Below, piece by piece: positions 25,984-35,648 of a stretch of DNA of 54,432 bases. The DNA lies in contig CAXXRP010000001.1 in NCBI GenBank assembly GCA_963662375.2, positions 1-54,432 of the forward strand. Direction: 5' to 3'. Source of the stretch: UBA11612 sp963662375 (lineage in GTDB: Bacteria > Pseudomonadota > Alphaproteobacteria > Rhodospirillales > Rhodospirillaceae). Both the position numbers and the translations under genes were made by a program. The notes below the pieces were generated by a model. That model worked only from the letters and a program-made list of their open reading frames with translations. It made no database searches and was not told the origin of the DNA. Position 1 is the first letter of the stretch. The number at the start of each line of letters is the position of its first letter.

Positions 25984-26343
25984 ATGAAGTACGTCTTAAT
26001 TGTAGCCTCGGCAGTGGCTATCACATGCTCTGTGTCAGCACTCTCCGTGGCGCAGGAATATGACCGGTCATTTGTGAGCGAGGTATCGGAAGAGGTTTGC
26101 GAGCATCAGCAGGTTTGCATCGACCGTATCGCTGAGGAATGGTCCAAGCCCGCAATTGCGGACGAAAACTTCACGAAATTGACGCTAACTATGGTCTTGA
26201 ATCGTTGGCAGAATGGACAGGAGTCTGTGTTTTTTTACGGCACCACTTTTAATCGTTTTCTTCAGTTGGAGAGAAAAACTACGATTACCTGCCGCATTAC
26301 CGACAAACCGCCGTACCCGATATCATTTCGGATGGCGCGGTAA
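25984..26343 (+). CDS. Small secreted protein of unknown function
   Basis: The 119-residue product has a clear signal peptide (hydrophobic residues 4-21, likely cut after SVAQ near 24) and three Cys in the mature part (39, 45 and 103). I do not recognise a family. The mature domain of about 95 residues is acidic near its start (EVSEEVCEHQQVC) and basic near its end, and may be a small beta-rich periplasmic domain. It lies convergent to trpE with a 19-base gap. A promoter-like site is just upstream. The length and good signal peptide argue that it is real. Confidence 0.65.
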   Translation: MKYVLIVASAVAITCSVSALSVAQEYDRSFVSEVSEEVCEHQQVCIDRIAEEWSKPAIADENFTKLTLTMVLNRWQNGQESVFFYGTTFNRFLQLERKTTITCRITDKPPYPISFRMAR

Positions 26344-26362
26344 TTCGTTCCGGTGCTAAGCG

Positions 26363-27901
26363 TTAGTGTGTGTTTCCGCCTGAAAAGTATCGGATTGCCT
26401 CTTGGGCGGCGCGGACGAGTGCGCGGGCCTTGTTGTTACTTTCTTGAAACTCGGCCTCCGGATCACTGTCGGCAACTACACCGCCGCCTGCCTGAATTAC
26501 AATCTCTCCGTCTTTAATGAGCGCTGTGCGCAGCGCGATGCAAGTATCCATATCACCGTTTGACGAAAGATAACCAACGGCGCCGGCGTAAAAACTGCGG
26601 CGCTCAATTTCCAGTTCATCGATGATTTCCATAGCTCGAATTTTGGGTGCGCCAGACACCGTGCCAGCAGGGAACCCAGCCATAAGGGCGTCCATCGCAT
26701 CATGGGTAGGGTCGATTTCCCCTTCGACGTTGGATACGATGTGCATGACGTGGCTGTAGTACTCGATCACCATGTGTTCGGTGACCTTGAGCGTGCCGGT
26801 CTTGCATACACGTCCCACATCATTACGCCCGAGATCGAGGAGCATTAGATGCTCGGCGCGTTCTTTCGGATCTCCAAGTAGGTCGTTCGCCAAGGCCTGA
26901 TCTTCGGCCGGGGTCTTTCCGCGCGGGCGCGTGCCGGCAATAGGCCGGACGGTAACCTTGCCGTCACGCAGGCGCACGAGAATCTCAGGGCTCGAGCCGA
27001 CGACGGCAAACCCATCCATATTTAGATGAAAAAGAAACGGCGATGGATTTAACCGTCTTAGCGACCGATACAAAGAGAACGAGGGAAGGGTGAAAGGCAA
27101 CCTGAACCGCTGAGAGGGAACCACCTGAAAGATATCTCCAGCGCTGATGTACTCCTTAGCACGTAGCACCATATCGTGATAACCGGCCCGACCGGTGTTG
27201 GATATGGGCTCATCGAAGCGGACTGACGACGCCTGAGCGTCGTGCGTTAGCGACTTATCGAGTGCCGCCACTGTATCGAAGATTCGTTTTTGGCCGTTCT
27301 CGAAGGCCAAATCCACGCTCACGTCTTTGTGAGGGTATACTGGTGTCACGATGGTCAACACATCGTCGACATTGTCAAAAATGACCGTAATTGTGGGGCG
27401 CATGAACATGCCTTCGGGGATTCCCAACGTATCGGGGTTTGCATTGGGGATGTTCTCCACGAGGCGAATTGTGTCGTAGCCCATAAAACCGATGAGGGCA
27501 GCCGCCATGGGTGGGATGTGATCGGGAAGTTCGATACGAGAGTCTTTGATCAGGGCCCTAAGCGACGCGAGCGTCGGTTTGTCGTCTTCAGTGTACGTCG
27601 GTGTCTTCGAGGTGATTGCTCGACATACTTCTGCATGCTCGCCGTTAGAGCGCCATACGACGTCCGGCTGAAGTGCGATAAATGAATATCGTCCGCGTAC
27701 CGCTCCGCCTTGCACGGATTCAAACAACGCCGTGAAGGGTTTTTCCTGGCCCAATTTGAGCATCGCGGAAACCGGTGTATCTACGTCTGAAGGCAACTCG
27801 CTCCACATGACTTGAGACCGACCCGCACCATAGGTGGAGGCGAATTCAGTTCGACCGGGGGAAATATCCATGAGGCGGCTTTCGAGCAGCGTGGTCGTCA
27901 C
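26363..27901 (-). CDS. trpE: Anthranilate synthase component I
   Basis: It converts chorismate to anthranilate with ammonia from TrpG. The 512 residues include the N-terminal regulatory domain with FESVQGGAVRGRYSF (the Trp-binding region), AGDIFQVVPSQRF, IAGTRPRGKTPAEDQ, LMLLDLGRNDVGRV and AVGYLSSNGDMDTCIALR. The longest frame starts at GTG 27901; ATG 27871 is an alternative, and neither has a strong ribosome binding site. It follows ppiD by 11 bases and is probably cotranscribed. No leader peptide attenuator can be recognised upstream. Confidence 0.95.
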   Translation of the reverse strand: MTTTLLESRLMDISPGRTEFASTYGAGRSQVMWSELPSDVDTPVSAMLKLGQEKPFTALFESVQGGAVRGRYSFIALQPDVVWRSNGEHAEVCRAITSKTPTYTEDDKPTLASLRALIKDSRIELPDHIPPMAAALIGFMGYDTIRLVENIPNANPDTLGIPEGMFMRPTITVIFDNVDDVLTIVTPVYPHKDVSVDLAFENGQKRIFDTVAALDKSLTHDAQASSVRFDEPISNTGRAGYHDMVLRAKEYISAGDIFQVVPSQRFRLPFTLPSFSLYRSLRRLNPSPFLFHLNMDGFAVVGSSPEILVRLRDGKVTVRPIAGTRPRGKTPAEDQALANDLLGDPKERAEHLMLLDLGRNDVGRVCKTGTLKVTEHMVIEYYSHVMHIVSNVEGEIDPTHDAMDALMAGFPAGTVSGAPKIRAMEIIDELEIERRSFYAGAVGYLSSNGDMDTCIALRTALIKDGEIVIQAGGGVVADSDPEAEFQESNNKARALVRAAQEAIRYFSGGNTH

Positions 27902-27912
27902 GCCGTCGCGTA

Positions 27913-29835
27913 CTAGCGCAATGCGAGGGTCTGGTCGATCACTTCGTTATTAATCTCGGCGGGATATCGGGTTGCAAAGGCTTGCACGATCTGATCGGCA
28001 AGGTCCTCTCGCATCGCATTTACCACTGTCGCTCTGAGCCGCATTTGAGCGTTAAGGAGAGCACCTTCCGCATTAGGGGAAATGATTTCCTTTACGCGGG
28101 CAACCACGAAGCCTTCAACAACAGGCGCGGAAATAACATCTCCGGCTTGCGCGGAAAACAATTTCTCAAGAAGGGCGGGACTGATGCGGCGGCTGTCCAC
28201 GATGTGATAGCTTTGCAGGCCTTCTCCAAACCGAGTGATTGGTCCCAGCGGAGCGTACGATACATTGTTGTGCCTTGCCGCCAATTCTGAATACTTCGAT
28301 GCGGGCCCGATGTGGGACATTAGTTTTTCTGCAATCTTCTGCGCTTTAGATACCCGGGCCTGCTTTTCCCATAAGGTCACGACGGCTAGCCGTACGTCCT
28401 CCAAAGGTTTTGGCGTTGGCGGCGTCACTGAGTCTACATGAATAACGTAGTAGCCTGTGCGGGAAGGGGTATCCAAAAGCTGTGACACTTGGCCCTCAGG
28501 GGTGGAGAATGCCGCATTGATGAAGTTTGCGCGGTCGAAGATATTAGACGCCTCCAAACCGCGCGCATCCATTCCGTCCCGATCCATAGATGTGATTTCG
28601 ACAATTTTTCCACCTAGGAATTCAGAAACCTCTCTAAGTGGTATGCCACCAGCGATGGCATCTTCAAGGTCCACGGAAGCCTTATAGACCGCATCCATTC
28701 CGCTTTCATCCAGCATTGATTGACGAATCTCGTCTTTGACGTCTTCGAATGGAATAACTTCTTCGCGCGTTTCAGACGAGATTTGAAACAGGTGCCAACC
28801 AAGGTCGGTTTCAACGGGTTGGCTGACCTCACTGATGGGTAAATTATAGGCGTCTCCCATCATGTTGGCGACGGGAGTGCCGAGGGCAAAATCGCCCAAA
28901 TCAATGGGTTCCGGTACGCTGGCCTTAGCGGCTAGCACAGCCAAATCGTCGTTGGGTTCCAGTTGGTCTCTGACCGACGTGGCTTGTTCCCGCGTGTCAA
29001 AAACAAGTTGGTAGACGTGGCGAGTTCCGGGGGTGCGGTAGCGGGTAGCAGTCTCCTCATAACGGGCTTTGGCATCGGCGTCAGTGATGCTGTCGGCGGA
29101 GTGAAAATGTTCCGCCTCGATACTAAGTGCGGTTACTTTCCGGTACTCGGGCGCCGTATATGCATGAATGTTTTGTTCATAGAGTGCTTCCAACTCCTCC
29201 CCTGTTGGTAAGTCCTCGTCGGTGAGCGAGGCGGCGGTTACCAACAGCGTATCTGCTACTCGGGTTTCGTTGCGGTAGGTAAACAGGTTGTCGACGAGGT
29301 ATTCGGGTGCGCCGGCATTTGCAATAACCGGAGAGATCATCGTCGACCGTCGAAGATCAGCCGTCAACATATCCAAGAATTGAGATTCCGTGAGTTTGTT
29401 TTGGTATAAGGCATCCGCGAAACGCCCTTGATCGAACGTGCCCACGCTGTTCTGAAAGGCTGGTTCTTTGAAAAGGTTTGACTGAAGACGCTGCAGAGGA
29501 ATGACGATTCCTAATTCTTGCGCCGCGGCATTAACTGTAGCCGTCTGCATGATATCTTGTATCAACGCGTTAGCAATGGATCGCTTTACTCCGTCACTTC
29601 GTGCGGTCTCGCTTCCCACCTCTTCTTTGAAGCGGTTTAATTCTTGATCGAAGCGACGCTGAAATTCGAGAGTGCTGATCTCGGTGGGGCCGACCTTAAC
29701 GACAATGCCTGGGTCTAAGGCGCCCGTACCGATGAAATCGCCGACGCCCCAAACCCCGAAGCTGATCATCATAATGCCGATGAAACCCTTGAGTAGGAGA
29801 CTTTCGCGGACGGCGTCTCGCAGCGATGAAATCAT
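27913..29835 (-). CDS. ppiD: Periplasmic folding chaperone / PPIase PpiD (SurA-N type)
   Basis: The 640-residue inner-membrane-anchored protein has one N-terminal membrane helix (about residues 13-37, KGFIGIMMISFGVWGVG). A SurA-like N-domain and a single parvulin-type domain follow (about 255-350, GTRHVYQLVFDTREQA to GWHLFQIS), then a long C-terminal chaperone domain. PpiD works at the Sec exit site on newly exported proteins. ATG 29835 is 190 bases from the divergent tpiA start. The order ppiD-trpE is common in alphaproteobacteria. Confidence 0.93.
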   Translation of the reverse strand: MISSLRDAVRESLLLKGFIGIMMISFGVWGVGDFIGTGALDPGIVVKVGPTEISTLEFQRRFDQELNRFKEEVGSETARSDGVKRSIANALIQDIMQTATVNAAAQELGIVIPLQRLQSNLFKEPAFQNSVGTFDQGRFADALYQNKLTESQFLDMLTADLRRSTMISPVIANAGAPEYLVDNLFTYRNETRVADTLLVTAASLTDEDLPTGEELEALYEQNIHAYTAPEYRKVTALSIEAEHFHSADSITDADAKARYEETATRYRTPGTRHVYQLVFDTREQATSVRDQLEPNDDLAVLAAKASVPEPIDLGDFALGTPVANMMGDAYNLPISEVSQPVETDLGWHLFQISSETREEVIPFEDVKDEIRQSMLDESGMDAVYKASVDLEDAIAGGIPLREVSEFLGGKIVEITSMDRDGMDARGLEASNIFDRANFINAAFSTPEGQVSQLLDTPSRTGYYVIHVDSVTPPTPKPLEDVRLAVVTLWEKQARVSKAQKIAEKLMSHIGPASKYSELAARHNNVSYAPLGPITRFGEGLQSYHIVDSRRISPALLEKLFSAQAGDVISAPVVEGFVVARVKEIISPNAEGALLNAQMRLRATVVNAMREDLADQIVQAFATRYPAEINNEVIDQTLALR

Positions 29836-30025
29836 GGCTATATCTCTGCTATATTTCGAATAAAGTCGCTTGCATCATAAGTGCCGGGGTGCGGCCCGGC
29901 AAGCACACCGAAGGCGTGGTTTCAATTGCTTTTTCTGGCGGGAACGCTTTGCGGGTAGTGTGAAACCGCGCTAGCTAGGCGGCAACCAATGTGGGGTTAG
30001 TTAAAGGGGAAGGAAAGGGGGCGCT

Positions 30026-30766
30026 GTGTATTTGATCGCCGGAAATTGGAAGATGAACGGGTTGCCGGACACTGCGGAGAGTCTAGCGTCCGGGATTAGC
30101 GCTCGCGTGGCGTTAGCGCACACTGTTACAGACATCGTACTGTGCCCGCCGACGCCGCTGTTGGCTATTGTCGCTGCGGTCCTTTTGGGCGGGCCAGTAC
30201 ACCTAGGGGCACAGGACTGTCATACCAGCAAAAAAGGGCGACATACCGGCGACGTCGCTGCGCCACTTTTGGCGGCTCTCGGGTGCAAATTTGTCATCGT
30301 TGGTCATTCTGAGCGGCGCGCTGATCACGGTGAAACAAACCCCGCCGTAAAGGCAAAAGCCCAAGCGGCGCTGGACGCGCACCTCACACCTATCATATGC
30401 GTTGGAGAAACAGAGGCGGAAAGGGAGGCTGATATGACGGCCGACGTGATCTCCACGCAGATTTCGGGTTCGATTCCCGGCGATGCTCGCTCAGAGCACG
30501 TCGTTGTCGCCTATGAGCCGGTCTGGGCTATTGGCACGGGCCGAACGGCGACCGAAGAAGATATTGCAACGGCCCACGCACAGATTCGCAAAACATTCGG
30601 CCAGACTCGCGGGGCGGCAGATGAATTGCGGATTCTGTATGGCGGATCGGTCAATGGGACCAACGCTGCATCTATACTGCGTACATCAGGCGTAAATGGC
30701 GCACTGGTGGGAGGCGCCAGCCTGAATGTGGATGATTTTTGGAGCATCGTTGAAGCTTGTACTTAA
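30026..30766 (+). CDS. tpiA: Triosephosphate isomerase
   Basis: The enzyme interconverts dihydroxyacetone phosphate and glyceraldehyde 3-phosphate. The 246-residue TIM barrel has catalytic Lys9 (NWKMNG), His in FVIVGHSERR, Glu in AYEPVWAIGTGRTAT with the flexible loop, and the phosphate-binding LYGGSVNGTNA and ALVGGASL. The start is GTG 30026, after a purine-rich AAGGAAAGGGGG. Confidence 0.96.
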   Translation: MYLIAGNWKMNGLPDTAESLASGISARVALAHTVTDIVLCPPTPLLAIVAAVLLGGPVHLGAQDCHTSKKGRHTGDVAAPLLAALGCKFVIVGHSERRADHGETNPAVKAKAQAALDAHLTPIICVGETEAEREADMTADVISTQISGSIPGDARSEHVVVAYEPVWAIGTGRTATEEDIATAHAQIRKTFGQTRGAADELRILYGGSVNGTNAASILRTSGVNGALVGGASLNVDDFWSIVEACT

Positions 30767-30868
30767 GGACGCGGCCCACGCTAGTTTGAAAAGACCCGCG
30801 GCCATCCTATATGAGGCGCTACGAGAGGGGGTAAAAAGCCCTAGCGTTCATGCCCCAAAAGGACTAAA

Positions 30869-30900
30869 AGACCGCCAAATCTAAGCCAAGCTAGCGGTCT
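30869..30900. terminator. Inverted repeat between tpiA and secG
   Basis: A perfect seven-base stem (AGACCGC / GCGGTCT) encloses an 18-base loop. No T-run follows, so it is a weak terminator candidate for tpiA or a hairpin in the secG leader. Confidence 0.35.
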
Positions 30901-30939
30901 AGTGGGTTGGCGCTAGCCCTGCGGAGCACCCGAGGTACA

Positions 30940-31335
30940 ATGGAAAATGTCGTTCTGGTCATTCACCTGCTGATCACGCTTTCGATGATTGGGCTAGTTC
31001 TACTTCAGAAGACCGATTCCAGCGCCATGGGCGGTATGGGCGGAGGAGGCGTTTCGGTCAACAACCTTATGCGACCCCGGTCACGTGCCAACCCTTTGAC
31101 GCGTGCGACTACATTTTTGGGCATCACATTCTTTGCCACTAGTTTGGGCTTAGCGGTAATCGCCAAACAGCAAATGGGTTCATCGTCTATTCTAGATTTG
31201 TCGGTAGGTGGGATGGAGGCTGTACCGAGCGTGAGCGAGAGCGTACAGGTGCCGCAGGCTGATCCGGCATCATCGCTTGCGCCAAACCTTGCGCCAAATC
31301 TAGAGCCTCAAGTGCCCACGGTTCCTAACGAGTGA
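30940..31335 (+). CDS. secG: Preprotein translocase subunit SecG
   Basis: SecG is the small two-helix subunit of the SecYEG channel. ATG 30940 (GAGG four bases before) gives 131 residues; an earlier in-frame start at 30907 adds a segment unlike the family. The first helix (NVVLVIHLLITLSMIGLVLLQ), the conserved Gly-rich SSAMGGMGGGG loop and a second helix near residues 65-85 are normal. The C-terminal tail is Pro/Asn-rich with a short LAPNLAPN repeat. secG before pyrG is the usual order. Confidence 0.93.
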   Translation: MENVVLVIHLLITLSMIGLVLLQKTDSSAMGGMGGGGVSVNNLMRPRSRANPLTRATTFLGITFFATSLGLAVIAKQQMGSSSILDLSVGGMEAVPSVSESVQVPQADPASSLAPNLAPNLEPQVPTVPNE

Positions 31336-31465
31336 GCGGCGACGTGCGGAAACCTCATGATCCGCGCAACGCCACTCCTGCCACCACCATTTTTTCATGG
31401 CGAGTGTTGCTCAATCGCCAACGCTGTGCTTGCCGCCGCTTCCGAATAAGGTACATTAGCGGCCC

Positions 31466-33097
31466 ATGACGCGTTTCATTTTTATAACCGGCGGCGTGGT
31501 CTCCTCCCTAGGTAAAGGTCTTTGTTCTGCAGCACTCGGCGCGTTGCTCCAGGCGCGCGGCTATAAGGTGCGCCTGCGAAAATTGGATCCTTACCTGAAC
31601 GTTGACCCTGGCACGATGAGCCCTTACCAGCACGGTGAAGTGTACGTCACTGACGACGGAGCTGAAACCGATCTCGATCTTGGTCACTACGAACGCTACA
31701 CCGGCGTTCCGTCCCGCCAATCCGACAATGTGACCACTGGGCGGATTTATTCTACCGTAATTGCCAATGAACGACGCGGGGATTACCTAGGCGCCACGGT
31801 GCAGGTTATTCCTCACGTTACCGACGCTATTAAGGAATTCGTCCAGGCCGATATTGCGGGCGAGGACTTCGTCCTATGCGAGATCGGCGGAACCGTGGGC
31901 GATATCGAGAGCTTACCGTTCCTGGAAGCTATACGTCAGCTTGGCAATGAACTGGGGGCGGAGCGCGCCCTATTCATGCACCTCACCCTCGTGCCATACA
32001 TCTCTGCTGCCGGGGAACTCAAAACAAAACCAACTCAGCACTCGGTCAAGGAACTGCTCGGAGTCGGCATTCAGCCGGATATTCTTATGTGCCGCATTGA
32101 TCGCCCATTGCCCGAGGCTGATCGGCGGAAGATTGCTCTATTTTGCAATGTAAAGGAACGCGCGGTCATTCCTGCGAGGGATGTGGACACCATTTACCAG
32201 GTTCCGATCTCCTATCACGACGAGGGGCTGGATATTGAAGTGTGCCGGTACTTCGACCTCCCGCCCGGCGGCGACCCCGACCTGAAACGGTGGCAAAGCA
32301 TTGTCGATGTTGTGCGCAAACCGGAGGGCGAGGTTACTATCGCCGTCGTCGGTAAGTATGTGCAGTTGAAGGATGCCTATATGTCTCTTTCCGAAGCATT
32401 GGAGCATGGCGGGATTGCGAATCATGTCTGCGTGAAACTCGACTGGATCGATTCAGAAATTTTTGAGCAGGAAGACGCCGTGGCGCACCTGGAGCACGTC
32501 CATGGCATTCTTGTGCCGGGTGGCTTCGGCGAGCGCGGCGCGGAAGGCAAAATACAAGCCGCTCGTTTCGCTCGGGAACGGGGCGTGCCCTATTTCGGCA
32601 TTTGCTTTGGAATGCAGATGGCGGTGATCGAGGCGGCGCGCAACGTTGCCGATTTAAAAAATGCAAGTTCGACGGAATTCGGTAAGACCTCGCATCCGGT
32701 GGTGGGCTTGACGAGTGAATGGGTGAGGGGAAATGACGTGCAGCGGCGCTCGGCCGGAGACGAAAAAGGCGGGACGATGCGTCTTGGTGCCTATCCCTGC
32801 GTGATCACGCGCGGTACACGTGTGGCAGAAATCTATGGTAATGCAAAGGATATCTCCGAGCGGCACCGCCATCGTTATGAAGTTAATATTAACTACAGGG
32901 AACAGCTGGAAAACGCGGGAATGGTGTTTGGCGGCATGTCGCCGGATGGTGTGCTCCCTGAGATGGTGGAGTACCCAGAGCACCCGTGGTTTATCGGCGT
33001 GCAGTTTCACCCGGAGTTGAAATCCAAACCATTAGACCCACATCCCTTATTCACATCTTTCATTACAGCGGCTGTGCGGCAGTCGCGTCTGGTGTAA
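31466..33097 (+). CDS. pyrG: CTP synthase
   Basis: It aminates UTP to CTP with glutamine. The 543-residue protein begins TRFIFITGGVVSSLGKG with the ATP site, then LDPYLNVDPGTMSPYQHGEV and ETDLDLGHYERYTG in the synthase domain. The C-terminal amidotransferase domain has Cys in YFGICFGMQMAV and the His-Glu pair in VQFHPELKSKP. Full length, no defect. It lies between secG and kdsA. Confidence 0.97.
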   Translation: MTRFIFITGGVVSSLGKGLCSAALGALLQARGYKVRLRKLDPYLNVDPGTMSPYQHGEVYVTDDGAETDLDLGHYERYTGVPSRQSDNVTTGRIYSTVIANERRGDYLGATVQVIPHVTDAIKEFVQADIAGEDFVLCEIGGTVGDIESLPFLEAIRQLGNELGAERALFMHLTLVPYISAAGELKTKPTQHSVKELLGVGIQPDILMCRIDRPLPEADRRKIALFCNVKERAVIPARDVDTIYQVPISYHDEGLDIEVCRYFDLPPGGDPDLKRWQSIVDVVRKPEGEVTIAVVGKYVQLKDAYMSLSEALEHGGIANHVCVKLDWIDSEIFEQEDAVAHLEHVHGILVPGGFGERGAEGKIQAARFARERGVPYFGICFGMQMAVIEAARNVADLKNASSTEFGKTSHPVVGLTSEWVRGNDVQRRSAGDEKGGTMRLGAYPCVITRGTRVAEIYGNAKDISERHRHRYEVNINYREQLENAGMVFGGMSPDGVLPEMVEYPEHPWFIGVQFHPELKSKPLDPHPLFTSFITAAVRQSRLV

Positions 33098-33142
33098 TAC
33101 ACTCCTTTAGCGGCTAACCCCAACGGACCATCGGAGCATTCT

Positions 33143-34003
33143 ATGTCATCAACTGCGGCAACGGCAGCGCGCCATGTAAAAGTTAGAGCCGTAAGCTTCG
33201 GCAACGATTTGCCGTTGGTGCTGATTGCCGGGCCGTGCCAAATGGAGAGCCGTGAGCACGCGCTTGAGGTTGCGACGGCGTTGAAGGAAATTGCAGCATC
33301 GGCAGGCATGCAGCTGGTTTACAAGACCTCTTTTGACAAAGCAAACCGTACTAGTCTCAAGGGAAAGCGCGGTTTGGGGTTGAGTGAGTCGTTGCCGGTA
33401 TTTTCTGAAATTCGAGAGTCTTTGGGCATTCCTGTGCTCACGGATATTCACGAGATTGAGCACTGCGAGGCGGTTTCCGAAGTTGTCGATGTCATGCAGA
33501 TCCCCGCCTTCCTGTGCCGCCAGACGGACTTGCTGCTAGCGGCGGGGAAAACCAAGGCCGCGATCAATGTGAAGAAGGGGCAATTTCTTGCACCCTGGGA
33601 TATGGCACACGTCGTGTCTAAGGTGACGTCTACTGGTAATGAACGCGTTCTCATCACCGAGCGTGGTGTATCCTTCGGCTACAACACGCTGGTAACAGAT
33701 ATGCGCAGTCTACCGATTATGGCGCAGACCGGCTACCCGATTGTCATGGACGCGACCCATGCCGTGCAGCAGCCGGGCGGCCAAGGTACGAGTTCCGGCG
33801 GCCAGCGCGAATTCGCCCCGGTGATTGCCCGGGCAGCGGTATCGGTGGGTGTGGCGGCGATTTTTTTGGAAACCCATCCGGACCCGGGCAATGCGCCGTC
33901 TGACGGGCCGAATATGATTCATCTGAAAGACATGCCGGGCATACTGGCAGTGCTGAAGGCCTTTGACGCGGTCGCGAAAGCCAATCCCGTGAGTCTTACC
34001 TAA
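33143..34003 (+). CDS. kdsA: 3-deoxy-8-phosphooctulonate (Kdo-8-P) synthase
   Basis: It condenses arabinose 5-phosphate and phosphoenolpyruvate to Kdo-8-phosphate for the inner LPS core. The 286 residues include LIAGPCQMESREHALEVA, YKTSFDKANRTSLKG, IPAFLCRQTDLLLA, ERGVSFGYNTLVTDMR, DATHAVQQPGGQG and FLETHPDPGNAPSDGPN. Its PEP substrate is produced by the nearby enolase. Downstream is a broken GNAT gene. Confidence 0.96.
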   Translation: MSSTAATAARHVKVRAVSFGNDLPLVLIAGPCQMESREHALEVATALKEIAASAGMQLVYKTSFDKANRTSLKGKRGLGLSESLPVFSEIRESLGIPVLTDIHEIEHCEAVSEVVDVMQIPAFLCRQTDLLLAAGKTKAAINVKKGQFLAPWDMAHVVSKVTSTGNERVLITERGVSFGYNTLVTDMRSLPIMAQTGYPIVMDATHAVQQPGGQGTSSGGQREFAPVIARAAVSVGVAAIFLETHPDPGNAPSDGPNMIHLKDMPGILAVLKAFDAVAKANPVSLT

Positions 34004-34006
34004 TCG

Positions 34007-34278
34007 ATGCCTCCTGTTTCCGACAATGTGGGCTTAGGCCGCTTTGAATTTGTTGAAAATGGTGAAGTGGCGTTCGCCAACTATGAGCTTTCCAGCGAGC
34101 AAATCACGATTCCGTAAATAGAGACTCCTCTGGCTTTGCGCGGCACCGGCGCAGCGGGGCGCTGATGGAGGGCGTCGTGGCTCATGCGGAGGATCGTGGA
34201 CTGAAAATTGTGCCTATATGCGGATACGCTGTGTCTTGGTTTCGGCGTCACCCAAAGCATAGATCGGCTCTCGCCTGA
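34007..34278 (+). pseudogene. Small GNAT acetyltransferase (Acetyltransf_CG type), broken
   Basis: Three bases after kdsA an ATG opens a frame reading SDNVGLGRFEFVENGEVAFA and NYELSSEQITIP, then TAA (34117-34119), then IETPLALRGTGAAGR, which is the acetyl-CoA-loop pattern. One frame away follows LMEGVVAHAEDRGLKIVPIC, then GYAVSWFRRHPKH, to TGA 34276-34278. Together this is the whole ~90-residue small GNAT family, inactivated by one stop and one frameshift. Most of the kdsA-eno gap is explained by it. Confidence 0.85.
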
Positions 34279-34355
34279 CGGATTTCGTCTGTACTTGACC
34301 TCTTGGCGCTTTTCCCGCATTTACCCAGCACATTGTGCTGACTAGGAGACGCCTG

Positions 34356-35648
34356 ATGAGCGCCATTATCGATATCATTGGCCGTGAAATTGTCGATTCC
34401 CGCGGCAACCCCACAGTTGAAGTAGATGTCACGCTGGAAAGCGGCGCATTTGGCCGGGCGGCAGTGCCGTCGGGGGCGTCAACCGGCGCACACGAGGCAG
34501 CGGAGCTGCGCGATGGAAACAAAAAACGGTACGGCGGTAAGGGCGTTCTGAAAGCCGTGGCAACAGTTAACGGAGAGTTACACGCGGCTCTGGCTGGCTT
34601 GGACGCAAGCGATCAATCAAAGATAGATCAAGCAATGATCGAGTTGGACGGCACGCTCAATAAAAGGCGTCTCGGGGCGAATGCGATTCTAGGAGTTTCC
34701 CTGGCCACCGCGAAGGCGGCCGCAATGGACGCAGGACTTCCTTTGTACCGGTATATCGGCGGCGCCAACGCACACGTGCTCCCGGTACCCATGATGAACA
34801 TTCTCAACGGCGGCGCCCATGCAGACAATCCAATTGATGTTCAAGAATTTATGATCATGCCTGTCAGCGCGCCAACTATGGCCGATGCAATCCGCATGGG
34901 GGCGGAAATTTTTCAGGCGTTAAAGAAACAGCTAAAGGCCGCAGGGTACAACACCAACGTTGGCGATGAGGGCGGTTTCGCGCCTAATTTGAAAAGTGCC
35001 GATGCTGCATTGGCCTTTATTATGAAGGCGATCAAAGTGGCGGGGTACAAAGCGGGGCAGGATATTGTGTTGGCTTTGGATGCGGCATCCACCGAGTTCT
35101 ATGCCAAAGGCAAGTACGACATGAAAGGCGAGGGCGAGAAGCTAACCGCCGACGGCATGGTGAAGTTTTACGCTGACTTGGCGAAAAAATACCCCATCGT
35201 CTCCATAGAGGACGGCATGGCTGAGGGCGATTTCAGGGGTTGGGCGGCGTTGACTAAAGCAATGGGCGACAAAGTTCAGCTGGTCGGCGACGATCTGTTT
35301 GTGACCAACCCCCAGCGGTTGGCCGATGGCATTGATAAGGGGTTGGGGAATTCCATTCTCATCAAGGTAAATCAGATCGGAACGCTTACGGAGACTCTGG
35401 CCGCTGTCGAGATGGCGCATAAGGCCGGTTATACCGCTGTGGTATCACATCGCTCGGGTGAAACTGAAGATTCAACCATAGCCGATATTGCGGTAGCGAC
35501 AAATTGCGGTCAGATCAAGACGGGCTCGCTGTCGCGGTCCGACCGCCTTGCGAAATACAACCAGCTTATCCGCATCGAGGAGACACTTGGTCCTGCGGCG
35601 GTTTATGGCGGCGCCGCGTTTCGCCGCAAGCGGGATCTTAAGGGCTAA
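34356..35648 (+). CDS. eno: Enolase
   Basis: It dehydrates 2-phosphoglycerate to PEP. ATG 34356 with AGGAGA at 34344-34349 gives 430 residues. Conserved segments are REIVDSRGNPTVEVDV, PSGASTGAHEA, GDEGGFAPN, SIEDGMAEGDF, GDDLFVTNPQRL, IKVNQIGTLTET and the catalytic-loop SHRSGETEDSTIAD. The stop overlaps the end of the convergent TonB receptor pseudogene by four bases. Confidence 0.96.
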   Translation: MSAIIDIIGREIVDSRGNPTVEVDVTLESGAFGRAAVPSGASTGAHEAAELRDGNKKRYGGKGVLKAVATVNGELHAALAGLDASDQSKIDQAMIELDGTLNKRRLGANAILGVSLATAKAAAMDAGLPLYRYIGGANAHVLPVPMMNILNGGAHADNPIDVQEFMIMPVSAPTMADAIRMGAEIFQALKKQLKAAGYNTNVGDEGGFAPNLKSADAALAFIMKAIKVAGYKAGQDIVLALDAASTEFYAKGKYDMKGEGEKLTADGMVKFYADLAKKYPIVSIEDGMAEGDFRGWAALTKAMGDKVQLVGDDLFVTNPQRLADGIDKGLGNSILIKVNQIGTLTETLAAVEMAHKAGYTAVVSHRSGETEDSTIADIAVATNCGQIKTGSLSRSDRLAKYNQLIRIEETLGPAAVYGGAAFRRKRDLKG

